A DNA stretch of 64,000 bases from assembly GCA_024235715.1 (NCBI GenBank), contig JACKLW010000007.1, forward strand, positions 248,001-312,000, in the 5' to 3' direction. This document shows positions 55,995-64,000 of the stretch, in pieces. The notes under the pieces were generated by a model, which saw nothing but the letters and a program-made list of their open reading frames with translations, ran no database searches and had not been told where the DNA came from. Each line of letters opens with the position of its first letter. The stretch's first letter is position 1. Made by a program: the position numbers and the translations under genes. This stretch comes from Accumulibacter sp. (lineage in GTDB: Bacteria; Pseudomonadota; Gammaproteobacteria; Burkholderiales; Rhodocyclaceae).

Positions 55995-58791
55995 CGAGGT
56001 TGCTGACGCAGCGGCTGCAGAGGCCGGGGCGACCGGCGTGGCTGCCGACGTCGTCGCGCACGTGCCAGCAGCGCTCGCATTTTGCCGACGCCAGCGGTGC
56101 ACAGAGCAATTGCTCACGGGCGTCTTCGAGCACTGCAGCCTGCGAGCAGATCAGGACAAAGCGCAGGTCCTCACCGAGCGAAGCGAGGATCGCGTACTTT
56201 TCGCCGCTGCAGTGCAGGCGCACCTCGGCCTGCAGCGACGAGCCGATCCTGCCGGCGATGCGCAGATCTTCGAGGGCACGCATGACGTCGGCGCGATAGC
56301 TGCGGATCTTGCGCCACTTGTCGAGCAGTTCGCCTTCGCCAGCCGGCGCCGGCAGCGGTTGCCAGGTGTGCAGCATCACCGACTGCTGGCTGTCGCCGGT
56401 CTGAATCTGCCAGATCTCTTCTGCGGTGAAGGAGAGAATCGGCGCCATCAGCTTGACGAAACTCTGCAGGATGTGCCACAGGGCGCTCTGCGCCGAACGA
56501 CGCGCCGGTGAGCCGGCGGCGGTGGTGTACAGGCGATCCTTGAGGATGTCGAGGTAGAAGCCGCCGAGATCCTCGGAACAGAAGTTCTGCAGCGACTGGA
56601 CGACGTGGTGGAACTCGAAGCGCGCGTAATCGGCTTCGCATTGCGCCTGCAATTGCCGGGTCATGGCCAGCGCGTAGCGATCGATCTCCAGCCACTGTTC
56701 CACTTCGAGCATGTCCCGCGTGGCGTCGAAATCGACGGTGTTGGCGAGCAGGAAGCGCAGGGTGTTGCGGATACGCCGGTAGGACTCGACGACCCGCTTG
56801 AGAATCTCGTCCGAGATCGACAGTTCGCCCGAGTAGTCGGTTGCAGCGACCCACAGGCGAAGGATTTCGGTGCCCAGGGTGTCGGCGATCTTCTGCGGGG
56901 CAATGACGTTGCCCATCGACTTGGACATCTTCCGGCCCTTGCCGTCGACCACGAAGCCGTGCGTCAGCAGGGCGTCGTAGGGCGCCCGGCCGTCCATCGC
57001 ACAGCCGATCAGCAGTGAACTCTGGAACCAGCCGCGGTGCTGGTCGGAACCTTCGAGGTAAAGGTCGGCAGGATAGCGCAGTTGCGCTCGATGCGAGCCG
57101 CGCAGGACGCTCGAGTGCGTCGCTCCGGAATCGAACCAGACGTCGAGCGTGTCGCTCATCTTGCGATACTGGTCGGCGTCGGCGCCGAGCAGTTCCTGCG
57201 CCTCGAGCGCGAACCAGGCTTCGATGCCGGCCTGTTCGACGCGCAGGGCGACGGCTTCGACCAGCTCGGCAGTACGCGGATGCGGTGCGCCGGTCTCGCG
57301 GTGCAGGAAGAAGGGGATCGGAACCCCCCAGTTGCGTTGCCGCGAAACGCACCAGTCGGGGCGGGTCTTGATCATCGCTTCCAGGCGTGCCCGACCCCAG
57401 TTCGGGAAGAACTGCGTTTCATCGACAGCGCGTTCGGCGCACCAGCGCAGGCTTGCCTCCTCTTCGCCGTGCGCTGTCGGCGCAGCGTCGGCAGCCGTTG
57501 CCCGCTGCTCCATGCCGATGAACCATTGCGTCGTGGCGCGGAAGATGATCGGTGTCTTGTGGCGCCAGCAGTGCGGGTAGCTGTGCTGGATCTTCTCCGA
57601 ACAGAGCAGGTGGCCGCTGGCGGCAAGCTCCTCGACGACCAGCGGGTTCGCTTCCCAGACGCTTTTTCCGACCAGTTCGCCGACCGCCAGCGCCGGCGTG
57701 CCGGCGACGAAGCTGCCGTCGTCGCCGACCGGATTGTTGACCGGCAGGCCGTACACCCTGCCGATCAGGTAGTCGTCGGTGCCGTGCGCAGGTGCCGTGT
57801 GTACCAGGCCGGTACCGGCTTCAAGGGTCACATGCCGTCCGCAGATGATCGCCACGTCGCGCTGCTGGAAGGGGTGGCGAAGCAGCACCTGCTCGAGTGC
57901 GGCACCCTTGGCCGATCCGAGCACCTTGCCGGCCAGGGCATAGCGCTGCAGGCAGGCGTCGGCCAGTTCACGAACGAGGATCAGTGCGCCTTTCGCGGTG
58001 TCGATCAGCTGGTAGTCGAAGTCCGGGTGAGCGCTGACCGCCTCGTTGGCCGGCAAGGTCCATGGGGTCGTCGTCCAGATCACGGCAAAAGCGGGGCCAC
58101 GCAGATGTGTCAGACCGAAAGCCCTGGCCACCTTGTCGGCGTGATTGGCATGCACCTCGAAGGCGACGTCGATCGCTGCCGAGCTCTTGTCTTCGTACTC
58201 GACTTCGGCTTCCGCCAGCGCCGAGCCGCAATCGAGACACCAGTTGACCGGTTTCAGTCCCTGGTAGAGGTAGCCTTTCTCAAGAATCGCGCCGAGCGCA
58301 CGGATTTCGTCGGCCTCGGTCTTGAAATCCATCGTCAGGTAGGGATTGTTCCACTCGCCGAGAATGCCGAGGCGGATGAAATCCCTTTTCTGGCGCTCTA
58401 TCTGCTCGGCAGCGAAGGCGCGACAGAGCTGGCGAACCTGATCGGCTGGCACATGCTTGCCATGCAGCTTCTCGATCTGATGCTCGATGGGCAGGCCATG
58501 GCAGTCCCAGCCGGGGACGTAGGGCGCATCGAACCCGGCCAGCGTCTTCGAACGAACGATGATGTCCTTGAGAATCTTGTTGACTGCGTGGCCGATGTGA
58601 ATGTCGCCGTTGGCGTAGGGGGGGCCATCGTGCAGCACGAAGCGCGGACGTCCCTGCGATGCAGCGCGGATGCGCTCATAGAGACCGCTTTCCTGCCAGG
58701 CGGCAACCCATTGCGGTTCGCGGCTGGGAAGGTTGCCACGCATCGGAAACGGCGTGTCGGTGAGGTTGAGGGTTTTCTTGTAGTCGGCCAT
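55963..58791 (-). CDS. ileS: isoleucyl-tRNA synthetase
   Basis: A 942-residue class I aminoacyl-tRNA synthetase. HIGH is present in [12 protein letters not shown] near residue 65, and KMSKS in [16 protein letters not shown]. The zinc-binding C terminus has CERCWH and CSRC pairs. The editing domain is present ([31 protein letters not shown]). ATG 58791 is preferred over the longer ORF start at 58803. It begins 8 bp after ribF and overlaps lspA at its end. Confidence 0.98.
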   Translation of the reverse strand: MADYKKTLNLTDTPFPMRGNLPSREPQWVAAWQESGLYERIRAASQGRPRFVLHDGPPYANGDIHIGHAVNKILKDIIVRSKTLAGFDAPYVPGWDCHGLPIEHQIEKLHGKHVPADQVRQLCRAFAAEQIERQKRDFIRLGILGEWNNPYLTMDFKTEADEIRALGAILEKGYLYQGLKPVNWCLDCGSALAEAEVEYEDKSSAAIDVAFEVHANHADKVARAFGLTHLRGPAFAVIWTTTPWTLPANEAVSAHPDFDYQLIDTAKGALILVRELADACLQRYALAGKVLGSAKGAALEQVLLRHPFQQRDVAIICGRHVTLEAGTGLVHTAPAHGTDDYLIGRVYGLPVNNPVGDDGSFVAGTPALAVGELVGKSVWEANPLVVEELAASGHLLCSEKIQHSYPHCWRHKTPIIFRATTQWFIGMEQRATAADAAPTAHGEEEASLRWCAERAVDETQFFPNWGRARLEAMIKTRPDWCVSRQRNWGVPIPFFLHRETGAPHPRTAELVEAVALRVEQAGIEAWFALEAQELLGADADQYRKMSDTLDVWFDSGATHSSVLRGSHRAQLRYPADLYLEGSDQHRGWFQSSLLIGCAMDGRAPYDALLTHGFVVDGKGRKMSKSMGNVIAPQKIADTLGTEILRLWVAATDYSGELSISDEILKRVVESYRRIRNTLRFLLANTVDFDATRDMLEVEQWLEIDRYALAMTRQLQAQCEADYARFEFHHVVQSLQNFCSEDLGGFYLDILKDRLYTTAAGSPARRSAQSALWHILQSFVKLMAPILSFTAEEIWQIQTGDSQQSVMLHTWQPLPAPAGEGELLDKWRKIRSYRADVMRALEDLRIAGRIGSSLQAEVRLHCSGEKYAILASLGEDLRFVLICSQAAVLEDAREQLLCAPLASAKCERCWHVRDDVGSHAGRPGLCSRCVSNLDGEGETRAFA

Positions 58792-58799
58792 CGTGGTTC

Positions 58800-59723
58800 T
58801 CACAACTGGAAGTAGGCCTGCGCGGCTTTGACGTCGTTGGCGATTTGCGCCTTCAGGGCGTCGAAGTCGGGGAATTTCATCTCATCGCGCAGTTTGTGCA
58901 GGAAACGGACGTTCAGGTGAGCGCCGTAGATGTCGGCGGCGAAATCGAAGAGGTGAACTTCAAGCAGTGGCCGCGCCACCTGATTGGCCGTCGGCCGGTA
59001 GCCAAGGTTGGCTGCGCCCCGGTGCGGGCCGCCCGGGAGCCCCTTCACCTCCACTGCGAAGACGCCTTGCAGCGGCGGGCGTTCGTGCTTGATGCGGATG
59101 TTCGCGGTCGCGAAGCCAAGTTGCCGGCCGATCTGGTCGCCGCGAACCACCCGCCCATCAATCGAATAGGGGCGGCCAAGCAGGCGCGCCGCGTGTTCCA
59201 GGCGCCCGTCCTGGAGCGCATCGCGGACCGCCGAACTGGATGCGCGTTCGCCTTCGAGGGTGACGCTGTCCATCGCTTCGACCTGGAACCCGAGGCGGTC
59301 GCCAGCTTCGCGCAGCAGCGCGAAGTCGCCGCTGCGCCGGGTGCCGAAACGGAAATCGTCGCCGACGATCAGATGCCGGACGCGCAGGGCGCCGACCAGT
59401 ACGCGCTCGATGAACACCTCGGCACTCAAGCCGGCGAAGCGGGCGTTGAAGTGGCAGACGTAAGTCAGTTCCACGCCGTCGTCCGCGAGCAGTTCGAGTT
59501 TCTCACGCAGCGTGGACAGGCGCGGCGGTGCCGATTGCGGCGCGAAGAACTCGCGCGGATGCGGCTCGAAGGTGAGCACTGCCGCCGGCAGGCCGGCCTT
59601 GGCCGCCGCCGCCGTCAGCCGGGCGAGCAGGGCACGATGGCCAAGGTGCACGCCATCGAAGTTGCCGATGGTCAGTACCGTGGCACTGGGTGCTGTCTGT
59701 GAATAACCGCGGTAGACGAGCAT
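58800..59723 (-). CDS. ribF: bifunctional riboflavin kinase/FAD synthetase
   Basis: A 307-residue enzyme that makes FMN and FAD. The nucleotidyltransferase domain has [17 protein letters not shown] and FEPHPREFF, followed by [20 protein letters not shown]. The kinase domain has the start [30 protein letters not shown] 59723 is chosen; the longer frame to 60017 is not credible. It is the first gene of the operon that runs to ispH, an order common in proteobacteria. Confidence 0.96.
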   Translation of the reverse strand: MLVYRGYSQTAPSATVLTIGNFDGVHLGHRALLARLTAAAAKAGLPAAVLTFEPHPREFFAPQSAPPRLSTLREKLELLADDGVELTYVCHFNARFAGLSAEVFIERVLVGALRVRHLIVGDDFRFGTRRSGDFALLREAGDRLGFQVEAMDSVTLEGERASSSAVRDALQDGRLEHAARLLGRPYSIDGRVVRGDQIGRQLGFATANIRIKHERPPLQGVFAVEVKGLPGGPHRGAANLGYRPTANQVARPLLEVHLFDFAADIYGAHLNVRFLHKLRDEMKFPDFDALKAQIANDVKAAQAYFQL

Positions 59724-60080
59724 CGGGCGCGAGAGAGGACGAAAAAGCGTGCAATTATAACCAGTTTCCCGCGCAGCCTGCGCCTGTCGAGTGAGCTGTG
59801 AGCGTATCGGGCAGGCCGCTGCGGGGGTCCTGGAAGCGTCTCGTCGGTGCCGGCTCGAGCACCGTCGTGCCTGGTGCGCGAGCGGTTTGCGCGGCGACGG
59901 TAAGCGATTCGCAGTAAGATGCGGCACTTTCTGCGCGATGTGCAGCGGGCGGCGATTGGCTGCTCGCCAGGGACGCCCGGTGATCGCTGCGTGCAGCTGC
60001 CGCCTGGCGGTCGGCACAGCCTGTCAACTTGACGGCTGCCAGCATGCCGGCCGGCCCCATTTCCTTTCTTTGCAGCGGCG
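59724..60080. other. intergenic region between divergent ribF and ccoI
   Basis: No convincing gene in 357 bp. It must hold the promoters of ribF and ccoI. A perfect 11-bp palindrome GTCAACTTGAC occurs at 60023-60033, but its half-site spacing is wrong for FNR. Confidence 0.5.
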
Positions 60081-62555
60081 ATGAAAAACGACAATTGCTA
60101 CCATTGCGGCCAGCCCGTACCGGCCGGTGTCGATCTTGCGGTAGAGATCGATGGCCAGCCCTGCGCCATGTGCTGCGGCGGCTGTCAGGCGGTGGCGCAG
60201 GCGATCGTTGGCAATGGTCTCGCCGATTACTACCGTAATCGTGACCAGTTGCCGGATTCGCCACGCGAGGCACTGCCGGCGATCGTCGACGGCCTGCAGA
60301 TCTACGATCACCCGGACTTCCAGAAGGGCTTCGTGCGCGTTCCCGGTGACGCTGGCGGGAGCGACGCGGGCGCAGGCAGCAGCACGCGCGAAGCGTCGCT
60401 GATCCTTGAAGGGATCACCTGTTCGGCGTGCATCTGGCTTAACGAGCAGCAGCTGTCGCGACTCGCCGGGGTTACGGCGGTCGATATCAACTACGCAACG
60501 CGGCGCGCCCGGGTGCGCTGGGACGAGCGGCAGATCAGACTCTCGGAGATTCTGGCGGCGATCGCCGCGATCGGTTATCGCGCCCACCCTTATGACCCGG
60601 CGAAGAGCGAAGAGCTGGCAGGCAGGGAGCGGCGCCGGGCGCTGTGGCGGGTATTTGTCGCCGGCTTCGGGATGATGCAGGTGATGATGTACGCCGTTCC
60701 GCTCTACCTGGCGGGTGATGGCGAGATGACCCCGGAGGTCGAGCAGTTGCTGCGCTGGGCGAGTCTGTCGCTGACCCTGCCGGTAGTCTTCTATTCCGCC
60801 GCACCCTTCTTTCGCAATTCCTGGCGCGACCTTCGTCTCCGCCGTGTCGGCATGGACGTACCGGTGGCCCTGGGTGTCGGTGCAGCCTTCGCCGCCAGTG
60901 TCTGGGCGACCTTGACGGCGAGCGGCGAAGTCTATTTCGACTCGGTGACGATGTTCGTCTTCTTCCTGCTCGGTGGGCGTTTTCTGGAGATGGGCGCACG
61001 GCAACGGGCGGTCAGTGTCACCGAGGCGCTGGCCAGGCTGATGCCCGCTGTTGCCAGCCGTGTAGCGGCCTATCCGCAGAACCGCTCGCTGGAGCAGGTG
61101 ATGGCCGCAGACCTGCAGCCTGGCGATGTCGTGCTGGTCAGGCCTGGCGAAACCATTCCGGCAGACGGCCGCGTGCTCGAAGGCGAGAGCAGCACCGACG
61201 AGGCGCTGCTTTCCGGCGAGAGTGCGCCGGTGGGCAAGTCTCCCGGGGTGACGGTAAGCGGCGGCGCGATCAATATCGAGAGCCCCTTGCTGGTCGAGGT
61301 GCTGCAGGTCGGCGAGGCGACGCGTTTGTCGGCAATCGTTCGGCTGATGGAGCGTGCGGCGGCCGAAAAACCGCGCATCGTCGAACTGGCCGACCGGATC
61401 GCCAGCCGCTTCATCATCGCCCTGCTGGTTCTGGCAGCGGTGGTGGCTGTCGTCTGGCTGAGAATCGATCCCGGGCACGCGCTGTGGATTACCGTTTCGG
61501 TGCTGGTGGTCACCTGCCCCTGTGCGCTTTCGCTGGCGACGCCAGTGGCGCTGACCGTGGCCAGTGGCGCAATGGCGCGGGCCGGCCTGCTGGTGACGCG
61601 CAGCCATGCCGTCGAGACCCTGGCCCGCGCCAGCCATTTCGTTTTCGACAAGACGGGGACGCTGACCACCGGCCGGATGCGTCTGCTGGAAGTCTTGCCG
61701 CTGAACGCGCTGCCGCCGGCAGCAAACCTGGCGCTGGCGGCAGCAATGGAGCAGGCTTCCGAGCACCCGATCGGCAGCGCCTTGCGGGCCGCGAGCGCCG
61801 GGCAGATGCTGCCGGCAGTGGACTCGCCGAGCAACGAGCCGGGGCGTGGCGTCAGCGCTTGCCATGCCGGTCGCCGCGTCCGCCTCGGCCGGCCGGACTA
61901 TGTTCTCGCCCTGCATGGCGAGTCATTGCCACCAGGCGCGCAGGCTTTGCTGGCCAATGGCGATACGGTTATCGCGCTGGGCGACGAGAAGGGCTGGATG
62001 GCGCTGTTTCGCATCGGCGACGAAGCACGGCCGGAAGCGGCGGCAACCGTCGCCGCCTTGCAGAGCATGGGGCGGCAGGTGGTGCTGCTGAGCGGCGACG
62101 CGGCGGCGGCGGCCGAGCGTCTGGCCCGGGCACTGGCGATCGACGAGGTTGTGGCGGGGGCGTCGCCGCAGGCCAAGCACGACTTCGTGCGCCAGTTGCA
62201 GGCTGGCGGGGCCGTGGTGGCGATGATCGGCGATGGCATCAACGATGCGCCGGTGCTGGCTCAGGCGCAGGTTTCGGTGGCCATGGGTGGCGGTTCGCAG
62301 CTGGCACGGACGCAGGCCGACCTGGTGCTGCTTTCCGAGAACCTGAGTCACCTGCTGCGTGGCGTCGTCGTGGCGCGGGGTACCTTGGCGGTGATCCGGC
62401 AGAATCTGCTATGGTCGCTGGTCTACAATCTGGTCGCCCTGCCGCTGGCAATGGCCGGTTACATCACCCCGTGGATGGCTGGTATCGGGATGTCGGGAAG
62501 TTCATTGCTGGTGGTCCTGAATTCATTGCGGCTGCAGACGATGGCCAGGAGCTGA
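60081..62555 (+). CDS. ccoI: cation-transporting P1B-type ATPase CcoI (copper supply to cbb3 oxidase)
   Basis: An 824-residue copper-type P-ATPase. The N terminus has a CcoI-specific Cys-rich segment (NCYHCGQPVP and CAMCCGGCQ), then an HMA-like domain with CSAC near residue 118. The membrane CPC motif is in VVTCPCALS near 478. The phosphorylation motif DKTGTLT is near 525, the HP motif in SEHPIG, and GDGINDAP near 717. CcoI exports or delivers copper for assembly of cbb3-type cytochrome oxidase. The start ATG 60081 lies after GGCGATG. ccoS follows after 5 bp, then ccoN. Confidence 0.94.
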   Translation: MKNDNCYHCGQPVPAGVDLAVEIDGQPCAMCCGGCQAVAQAIVGNGLADYYRNRDQLPDSPREALPAIVDGLQIYDHPDFQKGFVRVPGDAGGSDAGAGSSTREASLILEGITCSACIWLNEQQLSRLAGVTAVDINYATRRARVRWDERQIRLSEILAAIAAIGYRAHPYDPAKSEELAGRERRRALWRVFVAGFGMMQVMMYAVPLYLAGDGEMTPEVEQLLRWASLSLTLPVVFYSAAPFFRNSWRDLRLRRVGMDVPVALGVGAAFAASVWATLTASGEVYFDSVTMFVFFLLGGRFLEMGARQRAVSVTEALARLMPAVASRVAAYPQNRSLEQVMAADLQPGDVVLVRPGETIPADGRVLEGESSTDEALLSGESAPVGKSPGVTVSGGAINIESPLLVEVLQVGEATRLSAIVRLMERAAAEKPRIVELADRIASRFIIALLVLAAVVAVVWLRIDPGHALWITVSVLVVTCPCALSLATPVALTVASGAMARAGLLVTRSHAVETLARASHFVFDKTGTLTTGRMRLLEVLPLNALPPAANLALAAAMEQASEHPIGSALRAASAGQMLPAVDSPSNEPGRGVSACHAGRRVRLGRPDYVLALHGESLPPGAQALLANGDTVIALGDEKGWMALFRIGDEARPEAAATVAALQSMGRQVVLLSGDAAAAAERLARALAIDEVVAGASPQAKHDFVRQLQAGGAVVAMIGDGINDAPVLAQAQVSVAMGGGSQLARTQADLVLLSENLSHLLRGVVVARGTLAVIRQNLLWSLVYNLVALPLAMAGYITPWMAGIGMSGSSLLVVLNSLRLQTMARS

Positions 62556-62560
62556 AGCCG

Positions 62561-62767
62561 ATGGAAACGCTCTACCTGCTGATTCCGATATCCGTGGTGC
62601 TGGTCTTCCTGATCGGCATCGCCTTCTGGTGGTCCTTGCGCAGCGGCCAGTTCGACGATCTCGAAGGACCCGCGTACCGCATCCTGATGGATGACGACAG
62701 CGTGCCCGCGGCAGCGCAAGGCGAACCGGGCACTTCGCCACCCGACAGCACGTCCGGGCAGGACTGA
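62561..62767 (+). CDS. ccoS: cbb3-type oxidase assembly protein CcoS
   Basis: A 68-residue protein with one N-terminal membrane helix (LLIPISVVLVFLIGIAFWWSL), then the conserved RSGQFDDLEGPAYRILMDDD that marks CcoS. It is required for cofactor insertion into the cbb3 oxidase. ATG 62561 has AGGAG from the end of ccoI upstream. It ends the ccoI-ccoS pair. Confidence 0.93.
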   Translation: METLYLLIPISVVLVFLIGIAFWWSLRSGQFDDLEGPAYRILMDDDSVPAAAQGEPGTSPPDSTSGQD

Positions 62768-62799
62768 GTGGGATCGGCGGCGGTCAATCTGCGCCACTC

Positions 62800-62841
62800 T
62801 TGACGCAAGTCAAGACGGGGCGTTCCTGGGGTGGACATAAT
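62800..62841 (+). promoter_or_regulatory. FNR-type box with matched -10 (candidate class II promoter)
   Basis: TTGACGCAAGTCAA at 62800-62813 is a perfect inverted repeat of the FNR/ANR type (consensus TTGAT-N4-ATCAA). CATAAT at 62836-62841 is a good -10. The predicted start, near 62848, places the box centre at -41.5, the standard position for class II FNR activation. It lies after ccoS, well before ccoN, and is followed by a terminator at 62917-62943. Confidence 0.65.
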
Positions 62842-62847
62842 TGTCTG

Positions 62848-62943
62848 CATTGCCGGTGCCAATCCAACGGCATTGTGCGCTGCAGGATGCAAAGGGCTTT
62901 TTCTCTGTTGGGGTTCGGGTGCGTTTCGGCGCACCCTTTTTTT
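62848..62943 (+). ncRNA. candidate FNR-driven small RNA (~96 nt) between ccoS and ccoN
   Basis: The stretch from the predicted start at about 62848 to the end of a strong rho-independent terminator at 62943 has no reading frame of interest. It could fold with a 5' hairpin (TGCCG pairing with CGGCA around 62850-62873) and ends in the terminator hairpin. A U-rich single-stranded stretch (CTTTTTCTCTGTTG) lies between. This layout, an FNR promoter, a ~100-nt transcript and an intrinsic terminator, recalls FNR-induced sRNAs such as FnrS, but no sequence similarity is claimed. It could also be just the 3' end of the ccoI-ccoS transcript. Confidence 0.4.
62917..62943 (+). terminator. rho-independent terminator before ccoN
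   Basis: A 7-bp GC-rich stem (GGGTGCG/CGCACCC) with a 6-nt loop, then seven T residues. It ends transcription from ccoI-ccoS and/or from the FNR-type promoter at 62800-62841. Confidence 0.85.
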
Positions 62944-62977
62944 GTCCATAAGGGTTCAATGATCGTCCGGGCAGCGC

Positions 62978-63014
62978 TTGATCTGTGTCAAGTTGGCTGC
63001 ACACGGGTTAGAAT
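62978..63014 (+). promoter_or_regulatory. FNR-type box and -10 upstream of ccoN
   Basis: TTGATCTGTGTCAA at 62978-62991 matches the FNR consensus in one half-site and four of five in the other. TAGAAT at 63009-63014 is a good -10. This puts the box centre at about -36.5, close to but not exactly at the usual -41.5; TAGCAA at 63014-63019 would fit the spacing but is a poorer -10. It lies after the terminator and about 120 bp before the ccoN start, so it probably drives the oxidase operon under low oxygen. Confidence 0.65.
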
Positions 63015-63109
63015 AGCAACCGCAAAGTCAGTGTCCATGCTGCTGGTAAGGGCATTGCGGGCGTCAACGGCGGTGAGAACCGGTTTTCAGTCATAAACGA
63101 GGTGAGTCC

Positions 63110-64000
63110 ATGTCGGAAGCTCAGTCAACATACAACTACAAGGTGGTGCGGCAGTTTGCCGTGATGACCGTCATCTGGGGCATTGTCGGGATGCTGGTTG
63201 GCGTGATCATTGCCGCGCAACTGGTCTGGCCGGAGCTGAATCTCGGCTTCCTGCACTTCGGTCGCCTGCGGCCCCTGCATACCAACGCCGTCATCTTTGC
63301 GTTCGGCGGCAGCGCGCTTTTCGCCACTTCGTATTACGTTGTGCAACGCACCTGCCATACGCGGATCTTCTCGGACGGGCTGGCTGCTTTTACCTTCTGG
63401 GGCTGGCAGGCGGTGATCGTTCTGGCAGCCATCACCCTGCCGCTCGGGATGACCCAAGGCAAGGAGTATGCCGAGCTCGAGTGGCCGATCGACATCCTCA
63501 TCGCGGTGGTCTGGGTGGCCTACGCGGTCGTCTTCTTCGGCACCATCGCCAAGCGCAAGGTCACTCACATCTACGTGGCCAACTGGTTCTACGGGGGCTT
63601 CATTCTGGCGGTTGCGCTGCTGCACATCGTCAATAGCGCGGCGATCCCGGTTTCGCTGACCAAGTCCTACTCGGCCTACGCCGGCGTGCAGGATGCGATG
63701 GTGCAGTGGTGGTACGGACACAACGCCGTGGGCTTCTTCCTTACCGCTGGCTTCCTGGGGATGATGTACTACTTCGTGCCCAAGCAGGCTGGTCGCCCGG
63801 TGTATTCATATCGCCTGTCGGTGGTGCACTTCTGGGCGCTGATCTTCACCTACATGTGGGCCGGTCCGCACCATCTGCACTACACTGCCTTGCCGGACTG
63901 GACGCAGTCGGTGGGCATGTTGTTCTCGCTGATTCTGCTGGCTCCGTCGTGGGGCGGGATGATCAACGGCGTGATGACGCTTTCCGGCGCCTGGCACAAG
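63110..64000 (+). CDS. ccoN: cbb3-type cytochrome c oxidase subunit I, 3' end outside window
   Basis: The first 297 residues of the catalytic subunit of the high-affinity terminal oxidase. The pattern [22 protein letters not shown] holds the first heme-ligand His, and [20 protein letters not shown] holds the His/Tyr region of the copper-heme site. [13 protein letters not shown] is also present. The protein spans the inner membrane and reduces O2 while pumping protons. The start ATG 63110 follows an ACGAGGTGAG site. The leader contains two FNR-type boxes, a terminator and the candidate small RNA. Confidence 0.96.
   Translation, partial: MSEAQSTYNYKVVRQFAVMTVIWGIVGMLVGVIIAAQLVWPELNLGFLHFGRLRPLHTNAVIFAFGGSALFATSYYVVQRTCHTRIFSDGLAAFTFWGWQAVIVLAAITLPLGMTQGKEYAELEWPIDILIAVVWVAYAVVFFGTIAKRKVTHIYVANWFYGGFILAVALLHIVNSAAIPVSLTKSYSAYAGVQDAMVQWWYGHNAVGFFLTAGFLGMMYYFVPKQAGRPVYSYRLSVVHFWALIFTYMWAGPHHLHYTALPDWTQSVGMLFSLILLAPSWGGMINGVMTLSGAWHK

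Noticed and set aside
60023-60033. GTCAACTTGAC palindrome as an FNR box for ccoI
   Set aside because: Half-sites are inverted in order and spacing relative to TTGAT-N4-ATCAA.
57037-61916. Long frames opposite ileS and ccoI (592 and 630 codons)
   Set aside because: Antisense to conserved genes with intact motifs; no domain recognised.

Overview
The window is GC-rich and gene-dense. Its gene content points to a respiratory betaproteobacterium, most likely Rhodocyclales and possibly an Accumulibacter-like lineage. The evidence is the ribF-ileS-lspA-fkpB-ispH block, the ccoI-ccoS-ccoN order with FNR-type operators, a minor-pilin/pilY1 operon and a DUF3429/SDR/photolyase cluster. The lineage is inferred from gene content and recall; no search was run.

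Layout. (1) 1-5.5 kb: a light/oxidative-stress cluster with DUF3429 protein, an SDR lacking the catalytic Tyr, a Trp-rich protein, a renalase-like flavoprotein and an Fe-S photolyase, followed by a DUF1499 lipoprotein and a PPOX-fold flavoprotein. (2) 5.5-11.2 kb: a decayed hypothetical gene and a 1749-residue fusion of DnaQ-like exonuclease, RecQ helicase and UvrD helicase. (3) 11.7-16.8 kb: a hemolysin III/TrhA membrane protein, two exported proteins, an orphan TAXI solute-binding protein and a frameshifted MscS-type channel. (4) 16.8-21.6 kb: a rearranged segment with a decayed Tn3-family transposase tail, two copies of a ~300-bp direct repeat, and between them a ClC antiporter, a frameshifted CorA and a K+ channel reading through in the CorA frame. 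(5) 21.8-29.5 kb: fabI, then a complete dipeptide/oligopeptide ABC importer. (6) 29.6-34.9 kb: lytic transglycosylase D, tRNA-Asp, a cyclase-HDOD signalling protein, radC, rpmB and rpmG. (7) 35.2-41.8 kb: DAHP synthase and a sensory operon (HD-GYP regulator, periplasmic binding protein, hybrid kinase), then a hemerythrin. (8) 42.1-53.0 kb: glycerate kinase and the operon pilE-fimT-pilV-pilW-pilX-pilY1, whose PilY1 carries a Gln-rich segment and 17 Trp/Cys repeats. (9) 53-59.7 kb: a TonB-like protein and the ribF-ileS-lspA-fkpB-ispH operon. (10) 60-64 kb: ccoI, ccoS and the start of ccoN, whose leader holds two FNR-type boxes and a candidate FNR-driven small RNA.

How the parts relate. CcoI and CcoS supply copper and assembly functions for the cbb3 oxidase begun by ccoN, and the two FNR-type boxes suggest low-oxygen induction. 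The six pilus genes overlap or nearly touch and probably form one transcript for the priming complex and tip adhesin of a type IV pilus. The HD-GYP/binding-protein/kinase operon looks like a ligand-sensing c-di-GMP pathway. The 14.9-20.7 kb stretch shows frameshifts, a transposase remnant and a duplicated gene tail, so it is the most plastic part of the window or the part most affected by assembly error.
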